64,000 nucleotides of DNA. Origin: Deinococcus puniceus (GTDB lineage Bacteria > Deinococcota > Deinococci > Deinococcales > Deinococcaceae). The notes under the pieces were generated by a model that had not been told where the DNA came from, searched no databases, and worked only from the letters and a program-made list of their open reading frames with translations. A program made the position numbers and the translations under genes. Position 1 is the first letter of the stretch. Each line of letters opens with the position of its first letter. Positions 1-8,768 of this stretch are shown in pieces. Location: the NCBI RefSeq assembly GCF_001644565.1, contig NZ_CP011387.1, positions 666,501 to 730,500 on the forward strand, written 5' to 3'.

Positions 1-302
1 AGCAAGAAAGCCCAGGCGCTGACCAGCAGCACGCCGTCTATGAACCGCACCGAGGCGCGGCGCGTGCAGGCCAGCACCCACAGCCCCAGAATCAGCATCA
101 CCAGCGCGGGCAGCCCAAATCGGTCAAAAGCGTTTCCGCGGCCCAACTCCAACACCAGCGAGGCCAGCGCTCCTACCGCCGCCAAGGGCAGGGTCAGGCA
201 GTAGGTGGCGCGGCGATCATGGCCCAGCCGGAACACACTGCCGCCTTTGGGGGTGGTCACCGCGTCTGGCCCGAGGACGGCGCGGTCTGACCTACCGGAC
301 AT
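1..302 (-). CDS. Membrane protein, N-terminal part (truncated by window edge)
   Basis: The gene runs off the left edge; about 100 N-terminal residues are visible. They start MSGRSDRAVLGPDAVTTPKG and then give two hydrophobic stretches typical of transmembrane helices (around residues 35-50 and 60-75), with Arg-rich loops between them. The ATG at 302 is preceded by an AGGAG about 16 nt upstream, which is far for a ribosome binding site; a GTG at 260 is an alternative start. No catalytic domain is visible, so the function cannot be named. In Deinococcus such an N-terminal membrane region often precedes a GGDEF or sensor domain, but that is a guess. Confidence 0.55.
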   Translation of the reverse strand, partial: MSGRSDRAVLGPDAVTTPKGGSVFRLGHDRRATYCLTLPLAAVGALASLVLELGRGNAFDRFGLPALVMLILGLWVLACTRRASVRFIDGVLLVSAWAFL

Positions 303-648
303 CAACAACCCGTCTAAAGCTCCTGTGCGTGCAGTCCACTGCCCCGCTGTCCCTCTCTCCAGAGCCGTCACACCGACACACCGCAACCTTCATGGGGGTA
401 GCAAAGCACCCCGCCTCTGACCCGACCCTGACAGCACCCCCTAAAAGCCTGTGTGAAGGCGGCGTTCTGGGCAGAGTGCGGGAGTAGGTGGGAATCGTCC
501 AAAAGGCTGAAGGTCAAGGGTCTAAGGTGCTGGGGCGAGGGCGGTTGCTGGGTGTTGTCCAGTGCCGCCTCCATTCTGGGCAGACTTTGAAATCAGTTCT
601 TAGACCCTGAGACCAAGCCCCAGCAACCTCAGCCCCACACCCACCCCA
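303..648. other. Intergenic region, no gene seen
   Basis: There is no convincing reading frame here. It contains two oppositely oriented copies of the AAGGGTCTAAG motif (about 511-522 and 597-607) that recurs in the longer dispersed repeats at 2634, 8931, 12510 and 30691. Each is followed or preceded by a GCCCCAGC-type word, so the stretch of about 100 bp between them could fold back on itself. Confidence 0.4.
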
Positions 649-1395
649 TCAGTCCAGCGCCGGAACCGGGTAGGGCAGCGTGCCCTCGTAGATGGCGCGG
701 CCCACGATGGCCCCGTGAATGCCCTCTTCGGCCAGCAGGCGCACATCGTCCAAGTTCGCCACGCCGCCGCCCACGATCAGGGTATTGACCCACAGCTGGC
801 GCACCTGCCGCATCAGTTCCCGGTCTAGGCCGCGCAGGGTGCCGTCGCGGGTCACGTCGGTAAAGATCAGGGTTTCCAAGCCCGCGTCGGCCAACTGGGG
901 CGTCAGGTCGGCCACCATCAGGCCGCTGCCCTGCGCCCAGCCGTGCGTCGCCACTTCCAGCCCGCGTGCGTCAAGGCTCACCACCACCCGTTCGGGGCCG
1001 TGTGCGGCGATCAGTTCGGCCACCAGTTGGGGGTTCTTCACGGCTGCCGTACCGATCACCACCCGGTCTACCCCCGCTTTCAGAAGGGCTTCGGCGCTTG
1101 TTCGGTCACGGATGCCGCCGCCCACTTCTACAGGCACGCCCAAGTCTGCGGTAATTTGGGCAATCACGGCGCGGTTTTCGCCCCGGCCTGTGGCGGCGTC
1201 CAAGTCCACCAGATGCACCAGCCCGGCCCCCAACGCCGCCCAGTGCCGCGCCGCATCCAGCGGGGACTCGAAATACACGGTTTCTTGGTCTGGGTTGCCC
1301 TCGTACAGGCGCACGGCGCGGCCCGATTGAATGTCTACGCACGGAATGATCAGGGGCAAAGGCTTGGGCGTGGGGCCAGAAGCGGGCGTCGTCAT
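649..1395 (-). CDS. hisA: HisA, phosphoribosylformimino-AICAR isomerase
   Basis: Histidine biosynthesis enzyme (248 aa) that carries out the Amadori rearrangement of ProFAR to PRFAR in the cytoplasm. The beta/alpha barrel shows both expected catalytic aspartates: Asp21 in PCVDIQSG and the Asp of FTDVTRDGT. The phosphate-binding glycines are in VEVGGGIR and IVGGGV. Length is normal for HisA. An ATG at 1407 is possible, but 1395 is preferred because a TATGCT -10 box lies 7 nt upstream, giving a leaderless transcript. No other his gene is adjacent; the gene is divergent from the glycosyltransferase at 1463. Confidence 0.93.
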   Translation of the reverse strand: MTTPASGPTPKPLPLIIPCVDIQSGRAVRLYEGNPDQETVYFESPLDAARHWAALGAGLVHLVDLDAATGRGENRAVIAQITADLGVPVEVGGGIRDRTSAEALLKAGVDRVVIGTAAVKNPQLVAELIAAHGPERVVVSLDARGLEVATHGWAQGSGLMVADLTPQLADAGLETLIFTDVTRDGTLRGLDRELMRQVRQLWVNTLIVGGGVANLDDVRLLAEEGIHGAIVGRAIYEGTLPYPVPALD

Positions 1396-1402
1396 GCGGG
1401 CC

Positions 1403-1408
1403 AGCATA
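1403..1408 (-). promoter_or_regulatory. -10 box of leaderless hisA promoter
   Basis: TATGCT, 7 nt before the hisA ATG. Confidence 0.6.
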
Positions 1409-1462
1409 GCGGCTTCACTGTGCGGTCTTCTTCTGCCTAAACCGGGTTACACTGCCCCTGAC

Positions 1463-2608
1463 GTGCGAATCGGGATTGTGACTGCCACCTACCAGCCTTC
1501 ACGCAACGGGGTTGCCACGAGTACGGCGCTGTTTGCACAGGGCCTGCGCGAACGCGGCCACAGCGTCAGCGTGTTTGCGCCGCGCCACCCACTGATGCCG
1601 CCCCACGAGCCGGGCGTGTACCGCCTGAATTCCTCGTTTGCCGGGGCGCGGGCCATGGGCGCTCCCGCCGATTATCCGGTGATGCTGGCTCCGGGGCCGC
1701 TGCTGACCTCGCGTCTGCCGCTGCGCGATCTGGACGTGCTGCACACCATGCATCCCTTTTTGGCCGGACGGCTGGCCCTGAACTGGGCGCGGCTGTCGGG
1801 CGCTCCGGTGGTGTTCACGGCCCACACGCAGTACGAGGAATATCTGCACTACACACCTATGCCCCGGCGGGTGGGCCGCGCCATTTTGCGCCCGCATGTG
1901 GCCGCGTTCGCCCGCCGTGTAGACACGGTGCTGGCTCCGGGCCGCGCCATGCAGGACATGCTGCGCGAATACGGCTTTACCGGAGACGTGCACCTGTTTC
2001 CCAATCCAGTAGACCTCACGGCCTTTCAGCAGGCCGATGGGACGGCTTTCCGCGCCAAGTACCACATTCCGCCTGACGCGCCCTTGGCGATGTACTTGGG
2101 CCGCCTCGCCCCCGAAAAGAATCTGGCCGTGATGCTGCACGCCTTCGAGCAGGCCCGCGCCAGCCGCCCCGATCTGCGCCTGCTGGTGGTGGGCGACGGC
2201 TCCAGCCGCGCAGAAGCGCAGGCATTGGCCTCCGACGCCGTGACGTTGACTGGGCCAGTGCCCTACGCGCAGGTGCCGAGCGCTCTGGCCGCCGCCGACG
2301 CGTTTATCACGGCCAGCACTTCCGAAGTACTGCCCATGAGCATGATTGAGGCGCTGGCCGCTGGCACGCCGCTGGTGGCCGCCCGTAGCCCCGCCGCCTT
2401 AGACCTGATTCAGGAGGGCGTGAACGGCACCGTGCGCGACGCCACCGCCGACGCTTTGGCCGCCGGACTACTGGAGGTGCTGTATCCGGCCCACCTGCCC
2501 CAGTTGCAAGCAGGCGCACGCCACAGCGCCCAGCAGTACGATTTGCGGGTGCGTGCCCAGGCGCTGGAAGGGGTGTATCTGCGGGCCATTGCACGCAAAC
2601 GTCGCTGA
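1463..2608 (+). CDS. GT4-family glycosyltransferase
   Basis: Predicted cytoplasmic or membrane-associated GT-B glycosyltransferase of 381 aa. The N-terminal domain opens with the [17 protein letters not shown] strand and glycine loop typical of family GT4. The C-terminal nucleotide-sugar domain has [10 protein letters not shown], a VVGDG strand, and the [20 protein letters not shown] acceptor/donor motif. Similarity is to diacylglycerol or phosphatidylinositol glycosyltransferases, so a glycolipid substrate is likely but unproven. The frame is open upstream to 1331 but that overlaps hisA; the GTG at 1463 has a TACACT box (1448-1453) 9 nt upstream and begins the conserved fold. It is divergent from hisA. 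Confidence 0.85.
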   Translation: MRIGIVTATYQPSRNGVATSTALFAQGLRERGHSVSVFAPRHPLMPPHEPGVYRLNSSFAGARAMGAPADYPVMLAPGPLLTSRLPLRDLDVLHTMHPFLAGRLALNWARLSGAPVVFTAHTQYEEYLHYTPMPRRVGRAILRPHVAAFARRVDTVLAPGRAMQDMLREYGFTGDVHLFPNPVDLTAFQQADGTAFRAKYHIPPDAPLAMYLGRLAPEKNLAVMLHAFEQARASRPDLRLLVVGDGSSRAEAQALASDAVTLTGPVPYAQVPSALAAADAFITASTSEVLPMSMIEALAAGTPLVAARSPAALDLIQEGVNGTVRDATADALAAGLLEVLYPAHLPQLQAGARHSAQQYDLRVRAQALEGVYLRAIARKRR

Positions 2609-2633
2609 GGATGGGGTATGGGGGCGTAAAAGC

Positions 2634-2664
2634 GTCTAAGGGTCGAGGGTCAAAGGGTCTAAGG
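2634..2664. repeat. Dispersed 31-bp GGGTC-iterated repeat (family A)
   Basis: Just downstream of the glycosyltransferase stop. It is built of iterated AGGGTC units, beginning GTCTAAGGGTCGAGGG and ending AAAGGGTCTAAGG. Near-identical copies occur at 8931-8961 and 12510-12540 (opposite orientation) and a shorter one at 30691-30713. Confidence 0.7.
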
Positions 2665-2701
2665 AAGGACTACAACCTATGCTTTTGCCCGCACACATAG
2701 C

Positions 2702-2731
2702 AAAACAGCCCCCGCATTGCTGCTGGGGGCT
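2702..2731 (-). terminator. Intrinsic terminator of tRNA-Leu
   Basis: On the minus strand AGCCCCC pairs with GGGGGCT around a 17-nt, partly paired loop, followed by GTTTTG. It lies 8 nt beyond the tRNA 3' end. Confidence 0.75.
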
Positions 2732-2738
2732 AGATCTG

Positions 2739-2826
<88 letters not shown>

Positions 2827-3029
2827 ATCTTGGTTGCGCCCGCGCAGGGCGCGTTTCAGGGCTTGTTTACTTTAGCCGCGACTTCCCCAACTGTCAACAG
2901 GCAAGCGCCCGCGATCTAGTTGGGAAGCCATCTAGCTTAGGGCCACGCTGGGGCAGTTTGGCCCGCTGGCACAGCCTAAAGCTGGAGAAACTCGGCTATG
3001 GAGTCTCTCCGGCTTGGAGGGCGTAAGAA

Positions 3030-3230
3030 TCAGCGGCGGCGCGTGGGCGTTGCGCCAAAGCGTTTTTTGGCCTGTGCCAGCAAAAAGTCTAGGGTGCGGT
3101 CACGCTTGCGGGCCTTGCTGTACTTGCTGCGCTGCCCGGTTTTGCCCCGCCGAACCGCACTGATGATTTCCAGCACGATAGGTGCGAACACGGCGAGTTT
3201 CTTCAGGCTGCTGGAGCGGGAAGTTTTCAT
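3030..3230 (-). CDS. Small basic protein, function unknown
   Basis: A 66-residue, Arg/Lys-rich protein with a hydrophobic N-terminal third (LKKLAVFAPIVLEIISAV) followed by a highly basic tail ending ATPTRRR. It may be a short membrane-tethered or nucleic-acid-binding protein. No family is recognised. The start has no strong ribosome binding site, though a TACTTG box lies 5 nt upstream of the ATG. It sits between tRNA-Leu and the transglutaminase gene, and an AGC-GGAGA/TCTCC-GCT hairpin in about 2970-3014 could terminate it. Confidence 0.55.
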   Translation of the reverse strand: MKTSRSSSLKKLAVFAPIVLEIISAVRRGKTGQRSKYSKARKRDRTLDFLLAQAKKRFGATPTRRR

Positions 3231-3347
3231 GCCACCAAGTACGGGGAGGCGGGCGGGAAAGTTGCTGGGGGGAGGCCCGGAGTAAAGGCAAGGTAAAGGG
3301 AGCGTGCAACGTGTGCCGCTCCCGATACCCGGTGGACTGACCGGGCG

Positions 3348-4172
3348 CTACTGCTCCCCGTACACCCTCACCTCTACATCCAATTTCCCGCGCCCGCCGC
3401 CAAAATAGGTGCCGCGCACCGGGGACACGTCGCCGTATTCGCGACCGTGACCGATCTTGATGTGCTTTTCGCCCGCCAAGCAGTTGTTGGTAGGATCGTA
3501 GCCCAGCCAGCCGTATTCGGGAATCAGGCACTCGGCCCAAGCGTGGGTGGCTTCCGCGCCCAACATGTCGCCGCCGCTGTACAGGTAGCCGCTGACATAG
3601 CGCGACGGAATGCCGAGCTGCCGCGTAATGCCCAACATGGCGTGCGTGAAATCTTGGCACACGCCGCGCCCGTGCTGAGCAAACTCGGCCAACGGGGTAT
3701 TCACGGCGGTGGCTTTGGTGTCGTAAGAAAACTGGCGGTTCAGACGGGTGGTGAGATCCATCAGAAAAGTGGGCAGATCGTCGCCGGGGCGGGGGCGGGC
3801 CACGCCGAAGATTTCAGGCCAGTCTCCGCCCGGCACACGGGGGCTGGAGACCAGAAACTCGGTATTTCTGGCCCGCACTTCGCGCAGCACGCTGAATGGC
3901 GACGGCGCGGGCATGGTCACGGCATGGGTGTCCACAATCGCCTGCGCCTCTATTTTCAGGTAGCGGTGCGGTTCGTGCACATGCACATGATGCACGATGG
4001 CCCCGAAATAGTCCTTGTGAGACGTAATTTCGGCTTCGGGTTCAACTTGAAGGTGAAAGGAGCGCACGCTTTGGCGTACCTCGCGGGCTGGGTGCAGGCG
4101 CACCTGATTAAACGAATCCCAAGCGGGTTCGGGGTAGTGGTATTCGGTGGTATGCCTTATTTCGCAGCGCAT
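3348..4172 (-). CDS. Transglutaminase-like protein of the ATP-grasp/alpha-E operon
   Basis: Cysteine-protease-fold protein of 274 aa. The N-terminal beta domain (residues 1-80, starting MRCEIRHTTEYHYPEP) is the bacterial transglutaminase N-domain. The core domain carries the catalytic triad: Cys in GVCQDFTHAML, His in EATHAWAE and Asp in GYDPTNN. Members of this family usually act as peptidases or amide-forming/cleaving enzymes rather than true transglutaminases. It is the last gene of a three-gene set (7232 to 3348) with an alpha-E protein and a circularly permuted ATP-grasp, a conserved trio proposed to make or trim a peptide. A gap of 238 nt separates it from the alpha-E gene, so it may have its own promoter. 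Confidence 0.85.
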   Translation of the reverse strand: MRCEIRHTTEYHYPEPAWDSFNQVRLHPAREVRQSVRSFHLQVEPEAEITSHKDYFGAIVHHVHVHEPHRYLKIEAQAIVDTHAVTMPAPSPFSVLREVRARNTEFLVSSPRVPGGDWPEIFGVARPRPGDDLPTFLMDLTTRLNRQFSYDTKATAVNTPLAEFAQHGRGVCQDFTHAMLGITRQLGIPSRYVSGYLYSGGDMLGAEATHAWAECLIPEYGWLGYDPTNNCLAGEKHIKIGHGREYGDVSPVRGTYFGGGRGKLDVEVRVYGEQ

Positions 4173-4410
4173 GGTTCGGGCCTCATCCTGATTGCGTCTC
4201 CACTGCCGGGCCGGGGGCGGCGCAGGGAGACGTTCCGGCGGCAGTCTGACACGCGAGGCCGCACGACACTGTCACGTAGAGCAGACGACTTGGCCCGCCC
4301 CAGCGCAGGCAAAGGCACAGGAAGACGTCTGGGTGCGGGCCGGGCCGAATGGGTGGGGCCACTGGGGGCAGCAATCTGGAGGAGTGGCCGCCCTACCGTT
4401 GCCATTCCGT

Positions 4411-5358
4411 TCATTCTTGTTGAAAGTACGCCGCAGTGATAGACGCGCCCACCCGGTTGAAGTCGCCCAACAATTCCTCCAATGAAGGATTGTCTTCATC
4501 CAGAATGTCGGCCACGCGGGCATATTGCAGCCTCGCCACCAGCCAGCGCGACAGGCGCGGAATTTCGGGATGTGCGCCGGGATGGTGACGCTCGATCTGC
4601 ATCAGGGCCGCTTCCAGATTCTCGGCGCTGTAGCGCACGCTGCGAGGAAAAAACTCGTCCAGCAGCAAGAAATCTCCGATGGTCTGGGGGTCTATACCGC
4701 TATGAACGCGCTTGCGGTAGGCCTCGTAGGCGCTGGCTCCCTTCAGCACGCTCACCCAGCGCTGATCCTGCATGGCCCGCTGGCCGGGGTCTTCCACTGG
4801 ACGGGCGTCTATGCCCCGGTAGCGGCTTTGCAGCACGCGCAGGGTATTGTCGCCGCGCTCCAGCATTTGCCCCGCCCGCATAAACGACCAACCCTCGTCG
4901 CGTGGCAGGGTGGCAAAAGCGATCCCGAAGAAAAACTGACTGGCATCACGGGCGGCGGCGCAGTATTCGAACAGGCCGTCGCGGTCTAACACCGAGTCGT
5001 TCTCAAAACACAGCTTCAGGTAGGTGGTGTTCAGTGCCTCCCACATCTCGGAGGGAATCCGGTCACGCAGACCACGCGCATTCTCGCGGGCGCGGGCCAC
5101 ACTCGTGGCGATGCTGGCGGGATTGTCGCGGTCAAAGGCCAGCCACGCGCTGATGCTGCGGGCATCCACGCGGCCATATTTGGCCCGCAGATCGGCGTCG
5201 CCGCCTGTCAGTTCCAGCAGCGGCATCCAGTATTCGCGGGCGCGGCCTGCCATTTCCAACGTGGCGTAATAGTTGACGTTCAGCAACCGGGCGGTATTCT
5301 CGGCGCGTTCCACGTAGCGCCCGATCCAGAACAGGTTTTCGGCTAGGCGAGACAGCAT
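4411..5358 (-). CDS. Alpha-E domain protein (DUF403 type)
   Basis: 315 residues, mostly helical, beginning MLSRLAENLFWIGRYVERAE, the hallmark opening of the alpha-E family. Conserved Arg/Glu/Trp residues recur in ARENARGLRDRIPSEMWEALN and GDNTLRVLQSR. The biochemical role is unknown; in many genomes it accompanies a circularly permuted ATP-grasp and a transglutaminase-like protein, and a helper or partner role to the ligase is inferred. Its ATG overlaps the stop of the upstream ATP-grasp gene (TGATG), so the two are translationally coupled. Confidence 0.87.
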   Translation of the reverse strand: MLSRLAENLFWIGRYVERAENTARLLNVNYYATLEMAGRAREYWMPLLELTGGDADLRAKYGRVDARSISAWLAFDRDNPASIATSVARARENARGLRDRIPSEMWEALNTTYLKLCFENDSVLDRDGLFEYCAAARDASQFFFGIAFATLPRDEGWSFMRAGQMLERGDNTLRVLQSRYRGIDARPVEDPGQRAMQDQRWVSVLKGASAYEAYRKRVHSGIDPQTIGDFLLLDEFFPRSVRYSAENLEAALMQIERHHPGAHPEIPRLSRWLVARLQYARVADILDEDNPSLEELLGDFNRVGASITAAYFQQE

Positions 5359-7232
5359 CAGCGTTCCCCTTCCTTGGTCTGGTCATGAGGTTGGCCCGGT
5401 TCGTCGCCGTCCAGTTGGTCTTTTTCCAGTTCTTGCTGATAAGAATGCTGCCCCGGCGATTCGGGTGCGGGCGGCGGTAGCGTGCCTCCAGAAGTCCGTT
5501 TCTGCGCCTGACTCTGTGTTTGGCCCTGACTCTGGCTTTGCCCATACGCCTCGATCTGGGCTTCCTCGCTGGCCTGTACGCGGGCCTGACTGAAGTTGGG
5601 TTGCGCTTGGCTCTGGCTTTGGCCCTGCGCCTGTGTTTGACCCTGAGACTGAGTTTGCCCCTGACTTTGGGTCTGAGATTGGCTCTGGCCGCCCACCGGA
5701 ACCGCTCCGAAGCCGCCCTGAAACTGGCTCTGGGCCTGATTCTGTGTCGTTTGGCCGTCGCCGTGCATGATTTGGCTCATGCCCTGCGGTGTGGCGGGGC
5801 CGTCGTGGTCTAGCACCCACGTGTCTTTGCTGCCGCCGCCCTGAGAACTGTTGACCACCAGACTGCCGCGCCGAAGGGCCACACGGGTCAGGCCGCCGGG
5901 AACGATGGTCACGTCTTTGGTGCCGTACAGCACGTAAGGCCGTAGATCGATATGAGCGCCTTCGAACTTGGTGGCGTCCGGGTAAAAAGTAGGATGGCGG
6001 CTGAGGCCTACCACGGGCTGTGCGATGAATTCACGCGGCTCTAGGCGCACTTTCACCAAGTAGGCGTCTATTTCGTCGCGCGTGGCATACGGCCCGATCA
6101 ACATGCCGTAGCCGCCTGCCTCGCCCACCGCCTTGAAGACCAAGTCTCCGGCGTTGGCGAGCATGTATTCCAAGTGGTCGGCGTTCCAGCCGAGGTAGGT
6201 GGGCACATTGTTCAGCAGCGGCGTTTCGTTCAGGTAGTAGCGGATCATGTCGGGCACGTAGGCGTACACGGCCTTGTCGTCGGCTACGCCGGTGCCGATG
6301 GCGTTGGCAATAGCCACGCGGCCCTGACGGTACACCTCCACCAGTCCGGCCACACCCAGAGAACTGTCGCGGCGGAAAGCCAGCGGATCAAGGAAATCGT
6401 CGTCGATACGGCGGTAGATCACGTCGACTTGCTTGCGCCCGCCCGTAGAGCGCATCCAGACCCGGCCCGCGTCTACGAACAGGTCTCGGCCTTCCACGAG
6501 TTCCACGCCCATCTGCTGGGCCAAGTAGGCGTGCTCGAAATACGCGCTGTTGTACATGCCGGGAGTCAGCACCACCACCGTGCCGTTGTCGCGGGGGCTC
6601 ACCGACTGCAACACTTCCAGCAGCGCGGTGGCGTAGTGCTGCACGGGCCGCACGCCCTGTGCCTCGAACATGCCGGGGTAAATCCGGGTCATGGCCTGCC
6701 GGTTGGCGAGCAGATACGACACGCCGCTGGGCGAGCGCAAATTGTCTTCCAGCACCAAATATTCGCCCTGTTCGTTGCGGATCAGGTCGGTACCGACGAT
6801 GTGGGTGTAAATGCCCTGCGGCACCTGTACGCCGTGAACCTCGCGCCGGAAGTGGGCCGAGGTATACACCAGTTCGGCGGGCATCACGCCGTCGCCCAGA
6901 ATTTGTGCGTCGCCGTAGATGTCGCGCAGGAAGGCATTCAGCGCCTTCACCCGTTGCGTCAGGCCTGCTTCTACGTGTGACCACTCGCCCGCCGGAATGA
7001 TGCGCGGCACGGGATCAAAGGGAAAGGTGCGCTCGGTGCCCTGAGAATCGCCGTACACAGTAAAGGTGATGCCCTGATTGCGAAACGCCAAATCCAGCAG
7101 GCGGTGACGCCGCTCGAACTCGGCCACCCCTAGATCACTGATGTATTCCTCGACGCCCTGATAGTGCGGGCGAACCTGTCCATCTGGCGTGAACATCTCG
7201 TCAAAGAACCTGTCTCCCGGCTCGTACTTCAT
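5358..7232 (-). CDS. Circularly permuted ATP-grasp protein with Q/S-rich tail
   Basis: A 624-residue predicted ATP-dependent carboxylate-amine ligase. Residues 1 to about 470 form the permuted ATP-grasp region, beginning KYEPGDRFFDEMFTPDGQVR, with LEDNLRSPSGVSY, GEAGGYGMLIGP and conserved Arg/Asn that match the family's ATP- and Mg-binding segments. From about residue 490 to 590 the protein becomes a low-complexity tail dominated by QSQ, QTQ and QGQ units, unusual for this family, then ends in a charged segment. A GAGGAGG ribosome binding site lies 7 nt upstream of the ATG. It heads the operon with the alpha-E and transglutaminase-like genes; the product of the pathway is unknown. Confidence 0.87.
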   Translation of the reverse strand: MKYEPGDRFFDEMFTPDGQVRPHYQGVEEYISDLGVAEFERRHRLLDLAFRNQGITFTVYGDSQGTERTFPFDPVPRIIPAGEWSHVEAGLTQRVKALNAFLRDIYGDAQILGDGVMPAELVYTSAHFRREVHGVQVPQGIYTHIVGTDLIRNEQGEYLVLEDNLRSPSGVSYLLANRQAMTRIYPGMFEAQGVRPVQHYATALLEVLQSVSPRDNGTVVVLTPGMYNSAYFEHAYLAQQMGVELVEGRDLFVDAGRVWMRSTGGRKQVDVIYRRIDDDFLDPLAFRRDSSLGVAGLVEVYRQGRVAIANAIGTGVADDKAVYAYVPDMIRYYLNETPLLNNVPTYLGWNADHLEYMLANAGDLVFKAVGEAGGYGMLIGPYATRDEIDAYLVKVRLEPREFIAQPVVGLSRHPTFYPDATKFEGAHIDLRPYVLYGTKDVTIVPGGLTRVALRRGSLVVNSSQGGGSKDTWVLDHDGPATPQGMSQIMHGDGQTTQNQAQSQFQGGFGAVPVGGQSQSQTQSQGQTQSQGQTQAQGQSQSQAQPNFSQARVQASEEAQIEAYGQSQSQGQTQSQAQKRTSGGTLPPPAPESPGQHSYQQELEKDQLDGDEPGQPHDQTKEGER

Positions 7233-7280
7233 GTTCCCGCCTCCTCTAGTGAGGTTTCCCTCGCTGTGACTAGATGCCTC

Positions 7281-7286
7281 AGGATA
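7281..7286 (-). promoter_or_regulatory. Candidate -10 box of the ATP-grasp operon
   Basis: TATCCT on the minus strand about 50 nt before the ATP-grasp ATG; preceded by an A/T run (7295-7302). No clear -35 is seen. Confidence 0.35.
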
Positions 7287-7465
7287 GCGGACGAAAAAAA
7301 ATGCATCACTCGGCAGTCAGACAAGAGGCAGATGGGGAGGGCAGGCCAGGGCTTGATGATGCAGCTTTCTCCGCTGGGTATCGAGGTTTCTCTGATTGTG
7401 ATGGGCTGACGTATCAAGGATGACCCGCCGCCGCAACTCTGCTTGATGCCCGGTCAGTTCACTGC

Positions 7466-7471
7466 TATGCT
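7466..7471 (+). promoter_or_regulatory. -10 box of leaderless small membrane gene
   Basis: TATGCT, 7 nt before GTG 7479. Confidence 0.6.
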
Positions 7472-7478
7472 CCCCGGC

Positions 7479-7670
7479 GTGACCTCTTCTTCCAAATCAA
7501 TCTTCCGTAAAAAGTCCTTCCCTTGGTTGGTGTTGTGGGCGCTGGCCTGCGGCGCGTTGGCCCTGTTTGCTGATGCTTTGGGCATTTCACACCTGCGCGG
7601 CTGGATCGTGGGGGCGTTCTTTGTGGGCGAAGTGCTGATTTATGGGGCGCTGGACAAGGCGGAAGGCTAG
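7479..7670 (+). CDS. Small two-helix membrane protein
   Basis: A 63-residue protein with a basic N-terminus (SKSIFRKKSFP) and two predicted membrane helices, LVLWALACGALALFADAL and GWIVGAFFVGEVLIYGAL. No family is recognised. The frame is open from 7443, but the GTG at 7479 has a TATGCT box exactly 7 nt upstream, the leaderless layout used by many genes here. Its TAG stop is formed by the junction with the MITE that follows (TA target plus first G of the element); before insertion the stop would have been TAA. Confidence 0.6.
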   Translation: MTSSSKSIFRKKSFPWLVLWALACGALALFADALGISHLRGWIVGAFFVGEVLIYGALDKAEG

Positions 7671-7791
7671 AGCAGTTGTCCGCACTACGGCATCAGACAA
7701 AGACTCCTGACGCTTCCATTCTCGTAACTGCTCGCTGCAATTCACTCCCTTCGTTCGGTCAAAACAAACAACTCTTTTGACCAATGTTCTA
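7668..7791 (+). mobile_element. MITE-like element, copy 1 (family C)
   Basis: A 120-bp non-coding element (7670-7789) with imperfect terminal inverted repeats GAGCAGTTGTC / GACCAATGTTC, flanked by TA on both sides (7668-7669, 7790-7791). A second copy in opposite orientation lies at 35571-35695. The TA duplication suggests mobilisation by an IS630/Tc1-type transposase. The left TA supplies the first two bases of the upstream gene's stop codon. Confidence 0.75.
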
Positions 7792-7844
7792 ACCAAAGCC
7801 TAGGCCAACGCTTCAGGCTGACTTTCCCCCGGCATTTGGCCTGC

Positions 7845-7850
7845 TACCCT
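7845..7850 (+). promoter_or_regulatory. -10 box of leaderless HAD gene
   Basis: TACCCT, 7 nt before GTG 7858. Confidence 0.6.
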
Positions 7851-7857
7851 AGCCAAC

Positions 7858-8682
7858 GTGACTCGCCGCCCGCCCACCGATGACTTTTCCCGTCAGCCTC
7901 CCGCCACGCTGCCCCTGCTGGTGGCCTTCGATCTGGACGGCACGCTCATTGCCGATGGAGCGCGGGATATTCCGGTGGCGACGGCTGAGGCCTTGGCCCG
8001 CCTGAAGGCGTTGGGCGTGCAAGTCGCCATCATCACAGGCCGCGACCTGCCCCCCGATGCCGTGCGCGAGGCTGTGCAGCCCGATGCCGTTGCCACCAAC
8101 AACGGCGGACGTATCGAAATCGGCGGCACGCTGCATCAGGAGTCGCGCTTCGGGCCGGGGGATTTGGAAGCGGTGTTGGCGCATGAACTGGATGACGCCC
8201 GCATCGTGCTGTTTGCCGCCGACTGCATCTATTTCGATATTCCGGAAGGTGTGCAACCAGAGCCGTGGATGCTCCTCCGCACGCACAAACCGCTCTCGGA
8301 AGCGCCACACGACGACATTCTGAAAGTGGGGTTCTACCATCTGGACGTGGCGGCTTTGGCGGGCCGCCTGCGCCAGTCTCATCCCCATCTGGTGCTGACC
8401 GGAGCGCAGCCGCCCTATCCTCACTTTCTGACCGTCACGCCTGACGGGGCACATAAGGGTGCGGCCCTGACCCTGATCGCGCAGGCGCTGAACGTGCCGC
8501 TGGAGCGCACGATTGCCTTTGGCGACAGCGACAACGACGAAGCGATGCTGGAAGTGGCCGGACACGCCGTGCAGGTGGGCACGCTGCCCCTGTTGGCCCA
8601 GCACGCGCATCAGCAAGTGCCGAATCATCTGGCATTGGCGGAGTATTTGAACGGGTTGGCGGAGCGGGTAGAGGGGCAGTAA
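7858..8682 (+). CDS. HAD-superfamily (Cof-type) phosphatase
   Basis: Cytoplasmic phosphatase of 274 aa. HAD motif I is FDLDGTLIADG (nucleophile Asp in DLDGT), motif II is ITGRD, motif III Lys lies in AHKGAAL, and motif IV is AFGDSDNDEAML. The cap between motifs II and III is of the Cof/YbjI type, which usually acts on sugar phosphates or other small phosphorylated metabolites; the substrate cannot be told from sequence. It starts with GTG directly downstream of a leaderless -10 box and is convergent with the ABC ATPase gene, with a family B and a family A repeat between them. Confidence 0.85.
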   Translation: MTRRPPTDDFSRQPPATLPLLVAFDLDGTLIADGARDIPVATAEALARLKALGVQVAIITGRDLPPDAVREAVQPDAVATNNGGRIEIGGTLHQESRFGPGDLEAVLAHELDDARIVLFAADCIYFDIPEGVQPEPWMLLRTHKPLSEAPHDDILKVGFYHLDVAALAGRLRQSHPHLVLTGAQPPYPHFLTVTPDGAHKGAALTLIAQALNVPLERTIAFGDSDNDEAMLEVAGHAVQVGTLPLLAQHAHQQVPNHLALAEYLNGLAERVEGQ

Positions 8683-8768
8683 GTGGGACTCTTGTTAATC
8701 CCTGTGCGAGTCGGCAACCTCTGATACTTGTTGGGTTTGGCAAGCAACTAGAGTTAACGATTCCGGGC

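Noticed and set aside
5520..5770. CRISPR-like regularity in the minisatellite of the ATP-grasp gene
   Set aside because: Units are short, in-frame and encode Gln/Ser; there are no spacers and no cas genes.
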